From contig JBKJIJ010000004.1 of the NCBI GenBank assembly GCA_046598525.1, positions 1 through 64,000 of the forward strand: a DNA stretch of 64,000 bases, read 5' to 3'. Below the pieces are notes generated by a model, which saw only the letters and a program-made list of their open reading frames with translations, did not search any database and was not told the origin of the DNA. The position numbers and the translations under genes were made by a program. Source of the stretch: Methylotenera_A sp046598525. Its GTDB lineage: Bacteria > Pseudomonadota > Gammaproteobacteria > Burkholderiales > Methylophilaceae. Shown here piece by piece: positions 53,018-61,357 of this stretch. Within the stretch, counting starts at the first letter, position 1. Each line of letters opens with the position of its first letter.

Positions 53018-54666
53018 TTGAAACACTTATTAAATAGCATTGTAATCGTTTTTTTAACAACGCTTGTTACGCCACTGTTGCACGCTGCAGATGCCACCTT
53101 AACTGGCAAAAACGCGTTTATTGAAACCATTCAAGAAGACGATTTTTTAGCGCCAGATGTGGCGTTTAAGCTTAACTTAACGGCCATTGATGCACAAAAT
53201 TTAAATGCTAATTTTAAAGTGGTGCCCGGCTATTATCTTTACAAAGAACGCATAAAATTTGTGATTAAAGATGCCAGCACAGGCAAAATTGAACAGGTTA
53301 ATTTGCCCACTGGCGAAATAAAAGATGACCCAAACTTTGGTAAACAAGAGGTTTATCATCACGAATTTGATGCAAAAATAGCGTTAAGCGCAGCTAATAA
53401 TCCGGTTATTTATGCCACCTATCAAGGCTGTAGCGAAAAAGGTTTGTGCTACGCACCCATTACTAAAGTGATTACTGTGCCGCTAGGCGATAATGCTGGC
53501 AACGCCAACACTGGCTTGGATTCTGATACTGACGACGATAAAACCACCCAAGCGTTAAAAGGCGGTAATTTGTGGCTCATTATTGGCGTATTTTTTATTG
53601 CAGGCTTATTGCTTTCGTTTACGCCTTGCGTGTTACCGATGATTCCTATTTTATCCAGCATTATTGTTGGCAGCCAAAACAAACAATCCAATCAAGAAAC
53701 TGGCGGCAAGCCTTGCAAGCTACACGCATTTGGTTTATCGGTGGCCTATGTTTTAGGCATGGCACTTAGCTATACATTAGCAGGCATTGCGGCTGGATTA
53801 TCTGGCAATCTACTTAGCCAATCTTTGCAAAATGTTTGGGTTTTAGGCGCAACAGCGCTGGTTTTTGTGGCATTGGCTTTCTCAATGTTTGGTTTTTATG
53901 AGCTTAAATTACCAGCGGTAATTGAAAACAAAATACTTGGCGCTAGCCAAAAATTAAAAGGTGGCGAATTTTTGGGCGTGTTTGTAATGGGCGCATTATC
54001 GGCCTTAATTGTTAGCCCATGCGTTGCCGCGCCTTTGGCGGGTGCGCTCATATATATTGGCCAAACGCATAATGTGTTGCTTGGCGGCGTTGGGCTATTT
54101 GCACTGGCCATCGGCATGGGCGTACCGCTGTTATTAATTGGCGCATCCGCTGGTAGCTTACTGCCAAAAGCGGGCCGCTGGATGACAGTTGTGCGTAACT
54201 TTTTTGGGGTGCTGATGCTGGCGATGGCGGCTTACTTAATTTGGCCGGTATTGCCTAATGCCGTTACGCAACCTGTTAGCCGATTATTTGGCGCCACAAC
54301 TGAACATAATCTACCTTTTACCCGCATTAAAAGCGTCGCAGAGCTGGATGCGGCGATTGCGGCGGCCAATGGCAAAATAGTGATGCTGGATTTTTATGCC
54401 GATTGGTGCGTTGCCTGTAAAGAAATGGAAAATTCACCTTTAGCGATAGTAATATACAAGCCGCGCTTAAAAACACCGTTTTGCTGCAAGCCGATGTGAC
54501 CGAAAATAATGAGGATGACCAAGCCTTATTAAAACGTTTTGGCTTGTTTGGCCCGCCAGGCATTATCTTTTTTAATGCCTCTGGCAATGAAATAAAACCT
54601 AAAGTGATTGGCTATAAAAATGTGGCCCAATTTACCCAAATACTCAATAAAGTGAACGCTCAATAA
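53018..54666 (+). pseudogene. dsbD: Protein-disulfide reductase DsbD, broken by a frameshift
   Basis: Inner-membrane protein that passes electrons from thioredoxin to the periplasm. N-terminal alpha domain (with CSEKGLCYAP), eight-helix beta domain (FTPCVLPMIPILSS; VSPCVAAPLAGAL) and C-terminal thioredoxin-like domain (YADWCVACKEMEN). The frame breaks just after EMEN, near 54,431-54,434: frame +2 then continues FTFSDSNIQAALKNTVLLQ to the true C-terminus at 54,666. A single missing T would restore about 549 residues. As written, the protein ends at 54,499 and its last domain is truncated. TTG start with GGAG 7 bases upstream. Could be a sequencing error or a real mutation. Confidence 0.85.
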
Positions 54667-55208
54667 TGTTTAAACAATTAAAAATGCCTTTGTTTTACCT
54701 TGCCTTGATGATGTCTATTGGCTTTGCCATTTTTTACTTTTTTCTTAATCCTCAAACACAAATTGTCTCTCAAAATCCAACACCAACAAGCTCTACACAA
54801 GCTTTGTTTACCTCCAATTTTCCAGATGAACATGGCAAGCCACAAGCGTTGAATCAATATGAAGGTAAAGTAATCGTGCTTAATTTTTGGGCCAGCTGGT
54901 GCGAACCATGCCGCGAAGAAATGCCAGAGTTATCCGAATTACATACGGCGAATAAAGATAAAAATGTGGTGGTTTTGGGTATGGCGATTGAAGACGTTGC
55001 GGGTGTAAATGACTTTTTAAAAGAAACCAAAGTAAGCTACCCCTTATTTGCCGCCGATGTGCAAGGCATGGATATTGCCGCTAGCTTGGGCAACAATAAA
55101 GGTGTTTTGCCCTATACAGTGATTATAAAAGCCGATGGCAGCATAGCAAAAACCTACTTTGGCCGCATTACCAAGCCTTTGTTAGAGCAAACTTTAAAAA
55201 CTCTTTAA
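54666..55208 (+). CDS. TlpA-family thioredoxin-like protein
   Basis: 180-residue protein with an N-terminal membrane anchor (FYLALMMSIGFAIFYFFL) and a periplasmic thioredoxin-like domain with redox motif CEPC (FWASWCEPCREEMPEL), typical of TlpA/ResA-type reductases that receive electrons from DsbD/CcdA. Start overlaps the dsbD stop by one base (TAATG), consistent with co-expression. If dsbD is really broken, its electron donor may be compromised. Confidence 0.9.
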   Translation: MFKQLKMPLFYLALMMSIGFAIFYFFLNPQTQIVSQNPTPTSSTQALFTSNFPDEHGKPQALNQYEGKVIVLNFWASWCEPCREEMPELSELHTANKDKNVVVLGMAIEDVAGVNDFLKETKVSYPLFAADVQGMDIAASLGNNKGVLPYTVIIKADGSIAKTYFGRITKPLLEQTLKTL

Positions 55209-55410
55209 TAAACTAGCTTTTGCCGTAATTGTAAATTTTCATTTAATTTTCAACCACTTAAGCTATACGCCATCAACAACTTCGCTTAAACATCATCTAA
55301 CTACGGTGAATTTGCTGGACAAAAGCATTCAAGTTCGGCAAACTTGCTGCTATGAAAGTTCGTCAAAAATCGGCAAAACATAATACAAAACAACTTAAAA
55401 GTGATGCTAG

Positions 55411-55866
55411 ATGAGCGCTAAATCGATATTAGTATTGCATGGCCCCAATCTAAACCTGCTTGGCCTGCGCGAGCCAGAACATTATGGCAACCTAACACTT
55501 GCCGCGATTGACGCGCAACTTGCCGCTATCGCGCAGCAAAATGTGGTTAATTTAGAAACGTTTCAAAGTAATAGCGAAGCCGATATTGTGGCTAAAATAC
55601 AATTGCATGCTGTTAACACTGTCGATTTTATTGTGATTAACCCCGCTGCTTTTACTCATACCTCTGTTGCCATTCGCGACGCACTTTCTGCCATTAAAAC
55701 TCCGTTTATTGAAGTACATTTATCCAATGTATTCGCTCGCGAAAGTTTTAGGCATCATTCTTATTTTAGCGATATTGCCGTTGGCGTGATTAGCGGCTTA
55801 GGGGCCGAGGGTTATGCGGCCGCCTTGCAATTCGCTATTAATTTTTGCAACAAAAAAGCCGCATAA
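55411..55866 (+). CDS. aroQ: 3-dehydroquinate dehydratase, type II
   Basis: Shikimate pathway enzyme. VLHGPNLNLLGLREPEHYG, FQSNSEADIV, NPAAFTHTSVAIRDAL and EVHLSNVFARE are diagnostic of the type II fold, with catalytic Tyr and His residues present. 151 residues. Precedes accB-accC, as in many proteobacteria. The 200 bases before it hold no gene I recognise. Confidence 0.96.
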   Translation: MSAKSILVLHGPNLNLLGLREPEHYGNLTLAAIDAQLAAIAQQNVVNLETFQSNSEADIVAKIQLHAVNTVDFIVINPAAFTHTSVAIRDALSAIKTPFIEVHLSNVFARESFRHHSYFSDIAVGVISGLGAEGYAAALQFAINFCNKKAA

Positions 55867-55951
55867 ATTTGTTTTAAGTATCTATTTTTAAACAGCATTT
55901 CAACACTAAATTAACACTTACAATCAAAACTAAGTTAACAAAGAGGTTATT

Positions 55952-56398
55952 ATGGATTTACGTAAACTTAAAAAACTAATCGATTTGGTAGAAGAATCTG
56001 GCATTTCTGAGCTAGAGCTTACCGAAGGCGAAGAAAAAGTACGCATTAGCCGTGCTTTAATGCCAAACAGCGCACCTGTGATGCAATATATGCAAGCGCC
56101 GCAGGCAGTATCTCACGCAGCGCCAGTGCCAACGGCTGCCGCGCCTGTTGTGGCTGAAGTTGAAGGCCAATCTGTAAAATCTCCTATGGTAGGCACGTTC
56201 TATCGTTCTTCATCACCAGACTCAAAACCGTTTGTAGATGTGGGCACTAAAGTGGCGGTGGGTGACACGCTATGTATTATTGAAGCCATGAAACTGCTCA
56301 ACGAAATCGAATCGGATGTTGCAGGCGTGGTAACAAAAATATTGCTTGAGAACGGCCAGCCAGTTGAGTACGGCGAACCCTTATTTATTATTGAATAA
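55952..56398 (+). CDS. accB: Biotin carboxyl carrier protein of acetyl-CoA carboxylase
   Basis: Carries biotin between AccC and AccAD in fatty-acid synthesis. N-terminal domain, Pro/Ala linker (residues about 48-70) and biotinyl domain with the EAMKLLNEI motif (biotinylated Lys). 148 residues; normal. Start has AGAGG 7 bases before. Together with accC and aroQ it forms the usual unit. Confidence 0.96.
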   Translation: MDLRKLKKLIDLVEESGISELELTEGEEKVRISRALMPNSAPVMQYMQAPQAVSHAAPVPTAAAPVVAEVEGQSVKSPMVGTFYRSSSPDSKPFVDVGTKVAVGDTLCIIEAMKLLNEIESDVAGVVTKILLENGQPVEYGEPLFIIE

Positions 56399-56418
56399 TT
56401 GCGATTGGTTGATTAATT

Positions 56419-56559
56419 ATGTTTGAAAAGATATTAATCGCTAACCGTGGCGACCAGCGTCCGCTAGGACGCGCAGCGGTGAAGTGCGTCAGCGCGCAGC
56501 CAAATTGCGTAATGGCTGAAAGCCATAAAGCTATTAAGACGCGGAGACACTATGTTTGA
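56419..56559 (+). other. Duplicated accC 5' end forming a 46-codon ORF
   Basis: The ORF starts MFEKILIANRGD, 11 residues identical to the start of AccC, then changes to an unrelated sequence (QRPLGRAAVKCVSAQPNCVM) and ends 8 bases inside the real accC gene in another frame. The first 35 bases match the accC start except for seven changes, all synonymous. The inserted DNA holds two perfect hairpins, GCGTCC-GCTA-GGACGC and ATGGCT-GAA-AGCCAT. It could be a remnant of an element that inserted at the accC start and restored it, or a duplication. Whether the ORF is translated is open. Confidence 0.6.
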
Positions 56560-57901
56560 GAAAATTCTTATCGCTAACCGCGGAGAAATAGCTTTACGCG
56601 TGCAACGCGCCTGCAGGGAGCTTGGCATTAAAACGGTTGCCGTGCACTCTGTTGCCGATAAAGACGCTAAGTACGTTAAATTGGCGGATGAATCGGTTTG
56701 CATTGGGCCTGCGCCGTCTAATTTAAGTTACCTTAATATTCCGGCGGTTATTAGCGCTGCCGAAGTAACCGATGCGCAAGCCATTCATCCGGGTTATGGA
56801 TTTTTATCCGAAAACGCCGATTTTGCAGAGCGTGTCGAGCAAAGCGGCTTTGTTTTCATTGGTCCGCGCGCTGAAACGATTCGCCTAATGGGCGATAAAG
56901 TATCAGCCAAAGATGCCATGAGAAAAGCCGGTGTGCCTTGTGTGCCCGGTTCTGAAGGCGCATTGCCAGACGACCCAATTGAAATTATCAAAACCGCTAA
57001 AAAAGTAGGCTACCCAGTTATTATCAAGGCGGCTGGCGGCGGTGGCGGACGTGGCATGCGCGTTGTGCACACGGAAGCGGCTTTGGTGAATGCAGTAAAT
57101 ATGACCAAAGCAGAAGCGCTAGCGGCCTTTGGCAACCCCATGGTTTACATGGAAAAGTTTTTAGAAAATCCACGCCATATTGAAATTCAAATTTTGGCCG
57201 ATCAACACGGTAATGCTGTTTATTTAGGTGACCGCGATTGCTCTATGCAACGCCGCCATCAAAAAATCATCGAAGAAGCGCCATCTCCGCTATTAAGTGC
57301 CCGAATTCGCGATAAAATCGGCGAACGTTGCGCTGAAGCTTGCCGCAAAATTAAATACCGCGGCGTTGGTACCTTTGAATTTTTGTACGAAAACGGCGAG
57401 TTTTATTTTATTGAGATGAATACGCGCTTACAAGTTGAGCACACCGTAACCGAAATGATTACAGGTATTGACTTGGTGCAGCAGCAAATTTTTGTTGCAG
57501 CAGGGGATAAATTAGCGTTCCGACAACGCGATATTGAGCTGCGTGGCCATGCGATTGAATGCCGCATTAACGCCGAAGATCCTTACACGTTCGTGCCATC
57601 TCCAGGTAAATTAACGACTTTTCATATGCCAGGTGGCCCAGGTGTGCGCATTGATACGCATGCGTATGCAGGCTATGTGGTACCGCCCAATTACGATTCA
57701 ATGATAGGCAAGTTGATTACCTACGGTGCTACGCGTGAGCAAGCGATTGCGCGCATGCGGATTGCGTTATCTGAAATGTTGGTAGATGGTATTAAAACCA
57801 ATATTCCCCTACATGCCGATTTAATGGCGGATGCGGCGTTTCATATTGGCGGCACTAGCATTCATTATCTTGAGCAAAAATTAGGTATTAGCCATAAATA
57901 A
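56552..57901 (+). CDS. accC: Biotin carboxylase subunit of acetyl-CoA carboxylase
   Basis: ATP-dependent carboxylation of biotin on AccB. MFEKILIANRGEIALRVQRA, GPSSNLSYL-like (here GPAPSNLSYL), GGGGRGMRVV glycine loop, FIEMNTRLQVEHTVTEM and RINAED motifs are intact. 449 residues; normal. ATG 56,552 follows a 150-base gap after accB that contains a duplicated accC start. Confidence 0.96.
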   Translation: MFEKILIANRGEIALRVQRACRELGIKTVAVHSVADKDAKYVKLADESVCIGPAPSNLSYLNIPAVISAAEVTDAQAIHPGYGFLSENADFAERVEQSGFVFIGPRAETIRLMGDKVSAKDAMRKAGVPCVPGSEGALPDDPIEIIKTAKKVGYPVIIKAAGGGGGRGMRVVHTEAALVNAVNMTKAEALAAFGNPMVYMEKFLENPRHIEIQILADQHGNAVYLGDRDCSMQRRHQKIIEEAPSPLLSARIRDKIGERCAEACRKIKYRGVGTFEFLYENGEFYFIEMNTRLQVEHTVTEMITGIDLVQQQIFVAAGDKLAFRQRDIELRGHAIECRINAEDPYTFVPSPGKLTTFHMPGGPGVRIDTHAYAGYVVPPNYDSMIGKLITYGATREQAIARMRIALSEMLVDGIKTNIPLHADLMADAAFHIGGTSIHYLEQKLGISHK

Positions 57902-57925
57902 ACTCTGTACTGGTGACAAAAACTG

Positions 57926-58825
57926 ATGGCGTGGCTATTACTTAAAATTCAAGCAAACGAACAAAACGCAGACACCATTAGTGATGCATTAATGGATTTG
58001 GGTGCGTTATCGGCCAGTATTGAAGATGCGTTTGCTGAAACATCCGCTGAACAAGCTATTTTCGGTGAGCCTGGCGACCCACCGCCTGGAATATGGCAGC
58101 AAAATATCGTCACAGCCATGTTTGATGCGACTGCCGATGTTGAACAAGTGATTCAAACACTTAGCGCGGCAACTGAAATTGCGCATTTTCAATACAGCAC
58201 TGAGGTGATTGAAGAGCAAGATTGGGTGCGCGCCACCCAAGCGCAATTTGATCCCATTAAAATTACCGATAAATTGTGGATTGTGCCGACTTGGCATCAA
58301 TCTAACTGGCTAGAAACAGCGCAAGCAGATGCCATTAATATTATCTTAGACCCCGGTTTAGCGTTTGGCACAGGCAGCCACCCTACTACGCATTTATGTT
58401 TAGATTGGCTAACCAAAACCATGCCAGCGCAATCCGTTTTAGATTACGGTTGCGGCTCTGGTATTTTAGCCATTGCCGCCAAAAAATTAGGCGCGCAACA
58501 CGTGGTTGGCGTGGATATTGACGATCAAGCCATTATTGCCAGCCATTACAACGCGCAACAAAACCAAGTAGAAGTGGCATTTTTTGATGCGAATACTTTT
58601 GCACATGAAACATTTGATGTGGTGGTTGCTAATATTTTATCCAGCGCACTCATGGTGTTAGCGCCAGTTTTGGCCAAATATTGCAAATCAGGTGGCCAAT
58701 TGGCGTTATCTGGCATTTTAGAAACGCAAACCGACGCTTTAACAGAGCGCTACAGCGAATGGTTCATTATGGATGCGCCAGTTCAACAAGATGCTTGGAT
58801 ATTGCTTACCGGCACTAAAAGATGA
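57926..58825 (+). CDS. prmA: Ribosomal protein L11 methyltransferase
   Basis: SAM-dependent methylation of ribosomal protein L11. N-terminal L11-binding domain, then the methyltransferase core with DPGLAFGTGSHPTTHLC, LDYGCGSGILAIAAKKLGA and NILSSAL motifs. 299 residues. Overlaps the next gene by 4 bases. Confidence 0.96.
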   Translation: MAWLLLKIQANEQNADTISDALMDLGALSASIEDAFAETSAEQAIFGEPGDPPPGIWQQNIVTAMFDATADVEQVIQTLSAATEIAHFQYSTEVIEEQDWVRATQAQFDPIKITDKLWIVPTWHQSNWLETAQADAINIILDPGLAFGTGSHPTTHLCLDWLTKTMPAQSVLDYGCGSGILAIAAKKLGAQHVVGVDIDDQAIIASHYNAQQNQVEVAFFDANTFAHETFDVVVANILSSALMVLAPVLAKYCKSGGQLALSGILETQTDALTERYSEWFIMDAPVQQDAWILLTGTKR

Positions 58826-59814
58826 ATTACATCACCTCTTGCCCCGCTTGCGAAACGCAGTTTTTATTAACGAAAGACGATTTAAAAGCGCATCGCGGCA
58901 AAGTGCAATGTGGGCAATGTCATCAAGTATTTAATGCCAAAAATCGTCTAATTGAAGTTTCGGATGATATTCATAGTGTGGATGAATACACAGCCGCTGA
59001 ACATACTGACGATATTGAAGAAAATAACATCAGTATAGAAATGGCTGATTTTGAAACTGAAACCCCTACCGAACAGCTTGAACCTAGCCGCACAGCAGAC
59101 GAAAGACCGATAAGTGCGGCGTTAAATGAAGTGTTAGAAACGGTACCGAATCTAGCTGATTTAAGCACGCAGAATGAAGCGGACAATCAAGAATTAGACG
59201 GCTCATATACTAATAATCAGGCGATTAGCCAGCAGAATGCCGACTTTATTGCTGAAGAAGATATTGATATTGATGCGGTGCGTGCGCCCATTTTTATTGA
59301 TGATATTACCGCCGACCCTAATTTTCAGCTCATCAAACCAAAACGTAATATTTGGATGATATTAGCCGCTATATTGCTTTTAATTGCGGCGATATTGCAA
59401 AGTATTTATTTTTTGCGCTCAACCATTGCGGTTAATTACCCACAGTTAAAACCGCATTTAGAAGAAGCTTGCCGCCATTTAAATTGCAGCGTTAATTTGC
59501 CGCAACACCTTGATTTACTGACTATTGACGACTCTGATATGCAGGAAAGCGATGATTATCAAAACGTGATTAATTTTTCTAGCTTGCTTATTAATAACGC
59601 GCCGCATGCGCAGGCTTTCCCCAATATAGAGCTCACCTTAACCGATACCGATGATCAACCTGTGTTAAGAAAACTTGTTCCGCCAAAAGATTATTTAAAT
59701 AGCGGCGTTAATATTGCGGATGGCATGCTTGCCAATGAGGAAGTGCGCATTAATCTTGCTATTAACGTGCAAAACTTATCCGTTGCGGGTTACCGCGTTT
59801 TGATTACCTATTGA
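58822..59814 (+). CDS. Zinc-ribbon and DUF3426 membrane protein
   Basis: 330 residues: N-terminal MJ0042-type zinc ribbon with two CxxC pairs (CPACETQFLL; VQCGQCHQVFNA), acidic linker (about residues 45-170), one membrane helix (NIWMILAAILLLIAAILQSIYFL, about 177-199) and a C-terminal DUF3426 domain of unknown role. ATG overlaps prmA by 4 bases; the prmA-DUF3426 pairing is common in betaproteobacteria. Confidence 0.88.
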   Translation: MNYITSCPACETQFLLTKDDLKAHRGKVQCGQCHQVFNAKNRLIEVSDDIHSVDEYTAAEHTDDIEENNISIEMADFETETPTEQLEPSRTADERPISAALNEVLETVPNLADLSTQNEADNQELDGSYTNNQAISQQNADFIAEEDIDIDAVRAPIFIDDITADPNFQLIKPKRNIWMILAAILLLIAAILQSIYFLRSTIAVNYPQLKPHLEEACRHLNCSVNLPQHLDLLTIDDSDMQESDDYQNVINFSSLLINNAPHAQAFPNIELTLTDTDDQPVLRKLVPPKDYLNSGVNIADGMLANEEVRINLAINVQNLSVAGYRVLITY

Positions 59815-59963
59815 TTGCAAAGCATTATTTGAATTAGCGCTTCTAATGAAAATCATGAGTGCGTTTTAATAACATCGCATACGCTGTACTTTTAACTTAT
59901 CTGTATTATTCAAGTCATAGATTGTGTAGTTAATTTGAATTAAACCAACTTCAGGAGATTATT

Positions 59964-60035
59964 ATGTGGACAACACCAGCAGCTACAGAAATGCGTTTTG
60001 GCTTTGAAGTTACAATGTACGTAATGAATAAGTAA
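59964..60035 (+). CDS. pqqA: PQQ precursor peptide PqqA (chromosomal copy)
   Basis: 23 residues, same peptide as at 25,036 with Glu15 and Tyr19 of the PqqE cross-link. Start has AGGAG 7 bases before. Codons differ from the island copy at two synonymous sites (GTT/GTA, AAG/AAA). No other pqq gene is in the window; upstream neighbours (DUF3426 gene) and downstream (oxyR, opposite strand) are unrelated. A strong terminator follows. PQQ is needed by methanol and glucose dehydrogenases. Confidence 0.94.
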   Translation: MWTTPAATEMRFGFEVTMYVMNK

Positions 60036-60050
60036 GCTTAAACGCTTAAT

Positions 60051-60079
60051 AAAAAAAGGCACTTTTAGTGCCTTTTTTT
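60051..60079 (+). terminator. Intrinsic terminator after pqqA
   Basis: GGCACT-TTT-AGTGCC stem-loop framed by an A-run and a run of seven Ts, starting 16 bases after the pqqA stop. Symmetric runs would allow it to stop transcripts from either side, including oxyR. Confidence 0.9.
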
Positions 60080-60140
60080 ATTGGTTTTTTTATTGGCAAA
60101 GTGCCTTTTTTTGTGCCTATTACTTTTTTTAAATATCGAC

Positions 60141-61043
60141 TTAAGCAATCATCTTCATATAATCCGAATCAATCGCTTTAATCGCATCTACAATTTTTTC
60201 TACCGTTTCTAGCCGCACATAACTTTTACGCCAAGCAATGGCTATGCGCCTAGTAGGTGCTGGGCTGGTAAATGGAATCACCTTAATTAACGGATTGTTA
60301 TAGCGCGCTGCCGTGGCGGAGCATGGCAAAACCGTAATACCCAAATTGGATGCCACCATATTGCGGATGGTTTCTAGCGAATTGCCTTGTAACACCTCAC
60401 CTTTGCGCGAAAGCTCTGGGCAGGCTTGCGTTACCTGATTACTAAAGCAATGCCCGCTATTTAATAACAGCACTTTTTCATCGGATAATTCTTCTGGATT
60501 AATGTGCGTGCGCGTGGCCCAATGGTGATGGCTTGGCACCACCACATCAAACTCTTCGTCATATAAGGCTTTGTGCTGCAAGCCAGGCACATCAAACGGC
60601 AAGGCAATAATCGCCACATCTATCACGCCGTTGCGCAATTGCGCTTCTAAATTTGCGGTTAAGTTTTCTTCTACTTCTAATGGCATATCCGGCGCGGTTT
60701 TACGCAGTATGGGGATAATTTCTGGCAATAAATACGGCCCTACTGAATGAATCATGCCAAGCTTTAAAGCGCCTTTTAGCTGATTTTTGCCTAACTCGGC
60801 CAGTTGTTTTATTTTGGCGGCTTCTTCTAATATGCGCGATGCTTGCTCAATAATTTTGGCGCCAATTTCGGTTGGCGTAACATCTGAACGGCTACGCTCA
60901 AAAATCATCACGTTTAATTCTTGCTCTAGCTTTTTAATGCCTAAACTTAAGGCTGGCTGGGTTACAAAGCATTTTTCTGCCGCACGCCTAAAATTGCGCT
61001 CTTGCGCAACTGCCATTACAAATTTCAGCTCAATTAATGTCAT
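60141..61043 (-). CDS. oxyR: OxyR-type LysR regulator
   Basis: Peroxide sensor that activates antioxidant genes. N-terminal LysR helix-turn-helix (FRRAAEKCFVTQPALSLGIK) and a regulatory domain in which Cys199 and Cys208 (GHCFSNQVTQACPE) match the redox pair and even the residue numbering of E. coli OxyR. 300 residues. It is divergent from katG, its expected target. Intergenic region 61,044-61,357 holds a LysR-type palindrome. Confidence 0.93.
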   Translation of the reverse strand: MTLIELKFVMAVAQERNFRRAAEKCFVTQPALSLGIKKLEQELNVMIFERSRSDVTPTEIGAKIIEQASRILEEAAKIKQLAELGKNQLKGALKLGMIHSVGPYLLPEIIPILRKTAPDMPLEVEENLTANLEAQLRNGVIDVAIIALPFDVPGLQHKALYDEEFDVVVPSHHHWATRTHINPEELSDEKVLLLNSGHCFSNQVTQACPELSRKGEVLQGNSLETIRNMVASNLGITVLPCSATAARYNNPLIKVIPFTSPAPTRRIAIAWRKSYVRLETVEKIVDAIKAIDSDYMKMIA

Positions 61044-61114
61044 GTCTGTTTGCCGTTATGCGCCACTTTATGTGTCACTATTAAAAAAATTAATCATCCT
61101 GTGTTTATGTTACC

Positions 61115-61135
61115 TTGATTAATTATATTTATCAA
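61115..61135. promoter_or_regulatory. Candidate OxyR/LysR-type binding site
   Basis: Inverted repeat TTGAT-N11-ATCAA with the T-N11-A geometry of LysR-family sites, 72 bases upstream of oxyR and about 220 upstream of katG, in the divergent control region. It does not fit the full four-part OxyR consensus, so binding is a suggestion. Confidence 0.4.
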
Positions 61136-61218
61136 TCGCATCAAAATTTACAATTTTACAAATGGTGCTAAGGACTTTATATTGTCACTCACGGCTTTAG
61201 TGAATATAAAAAAATGAT

Positions 61219-61290
61219 ATGAATAATTTAATTGAGAAAATCTGCCAAGCATGTGTAGAGCCATTAGCAGAGTACGCTGCAGCAAAATAA
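61219..61290 (+). CDS. Possible small peptide upstream of katG (23 aa)
   Basis: MNNLIEKICQACVEPLAEYA and a short tail, with CxxC at residues 9-12, in the oxyR-katG intergenic region 68 bases before katG. No clear ribosome site and no known family. Could be a leader peptide or chance ORF. Confidence 0.25.
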   Translation: MNNLIEKICQACVEPLAEYAAAK

Positions 61291-61357
61291 GCAACTATTT
61301 GTAAGCTAAATACCCAAAGCAGTTGCTAAATTAAAAACATAAATAAAGGAGAAGTAA

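Noticed and set aside
54425..54470. Programmed frameshift in dsbD
   Set aside because: No slippery heptamer with a following stem or internal ribosome site was seen, and DsbD is not known for recoding; a simple deletion or sequencing error is more likely.
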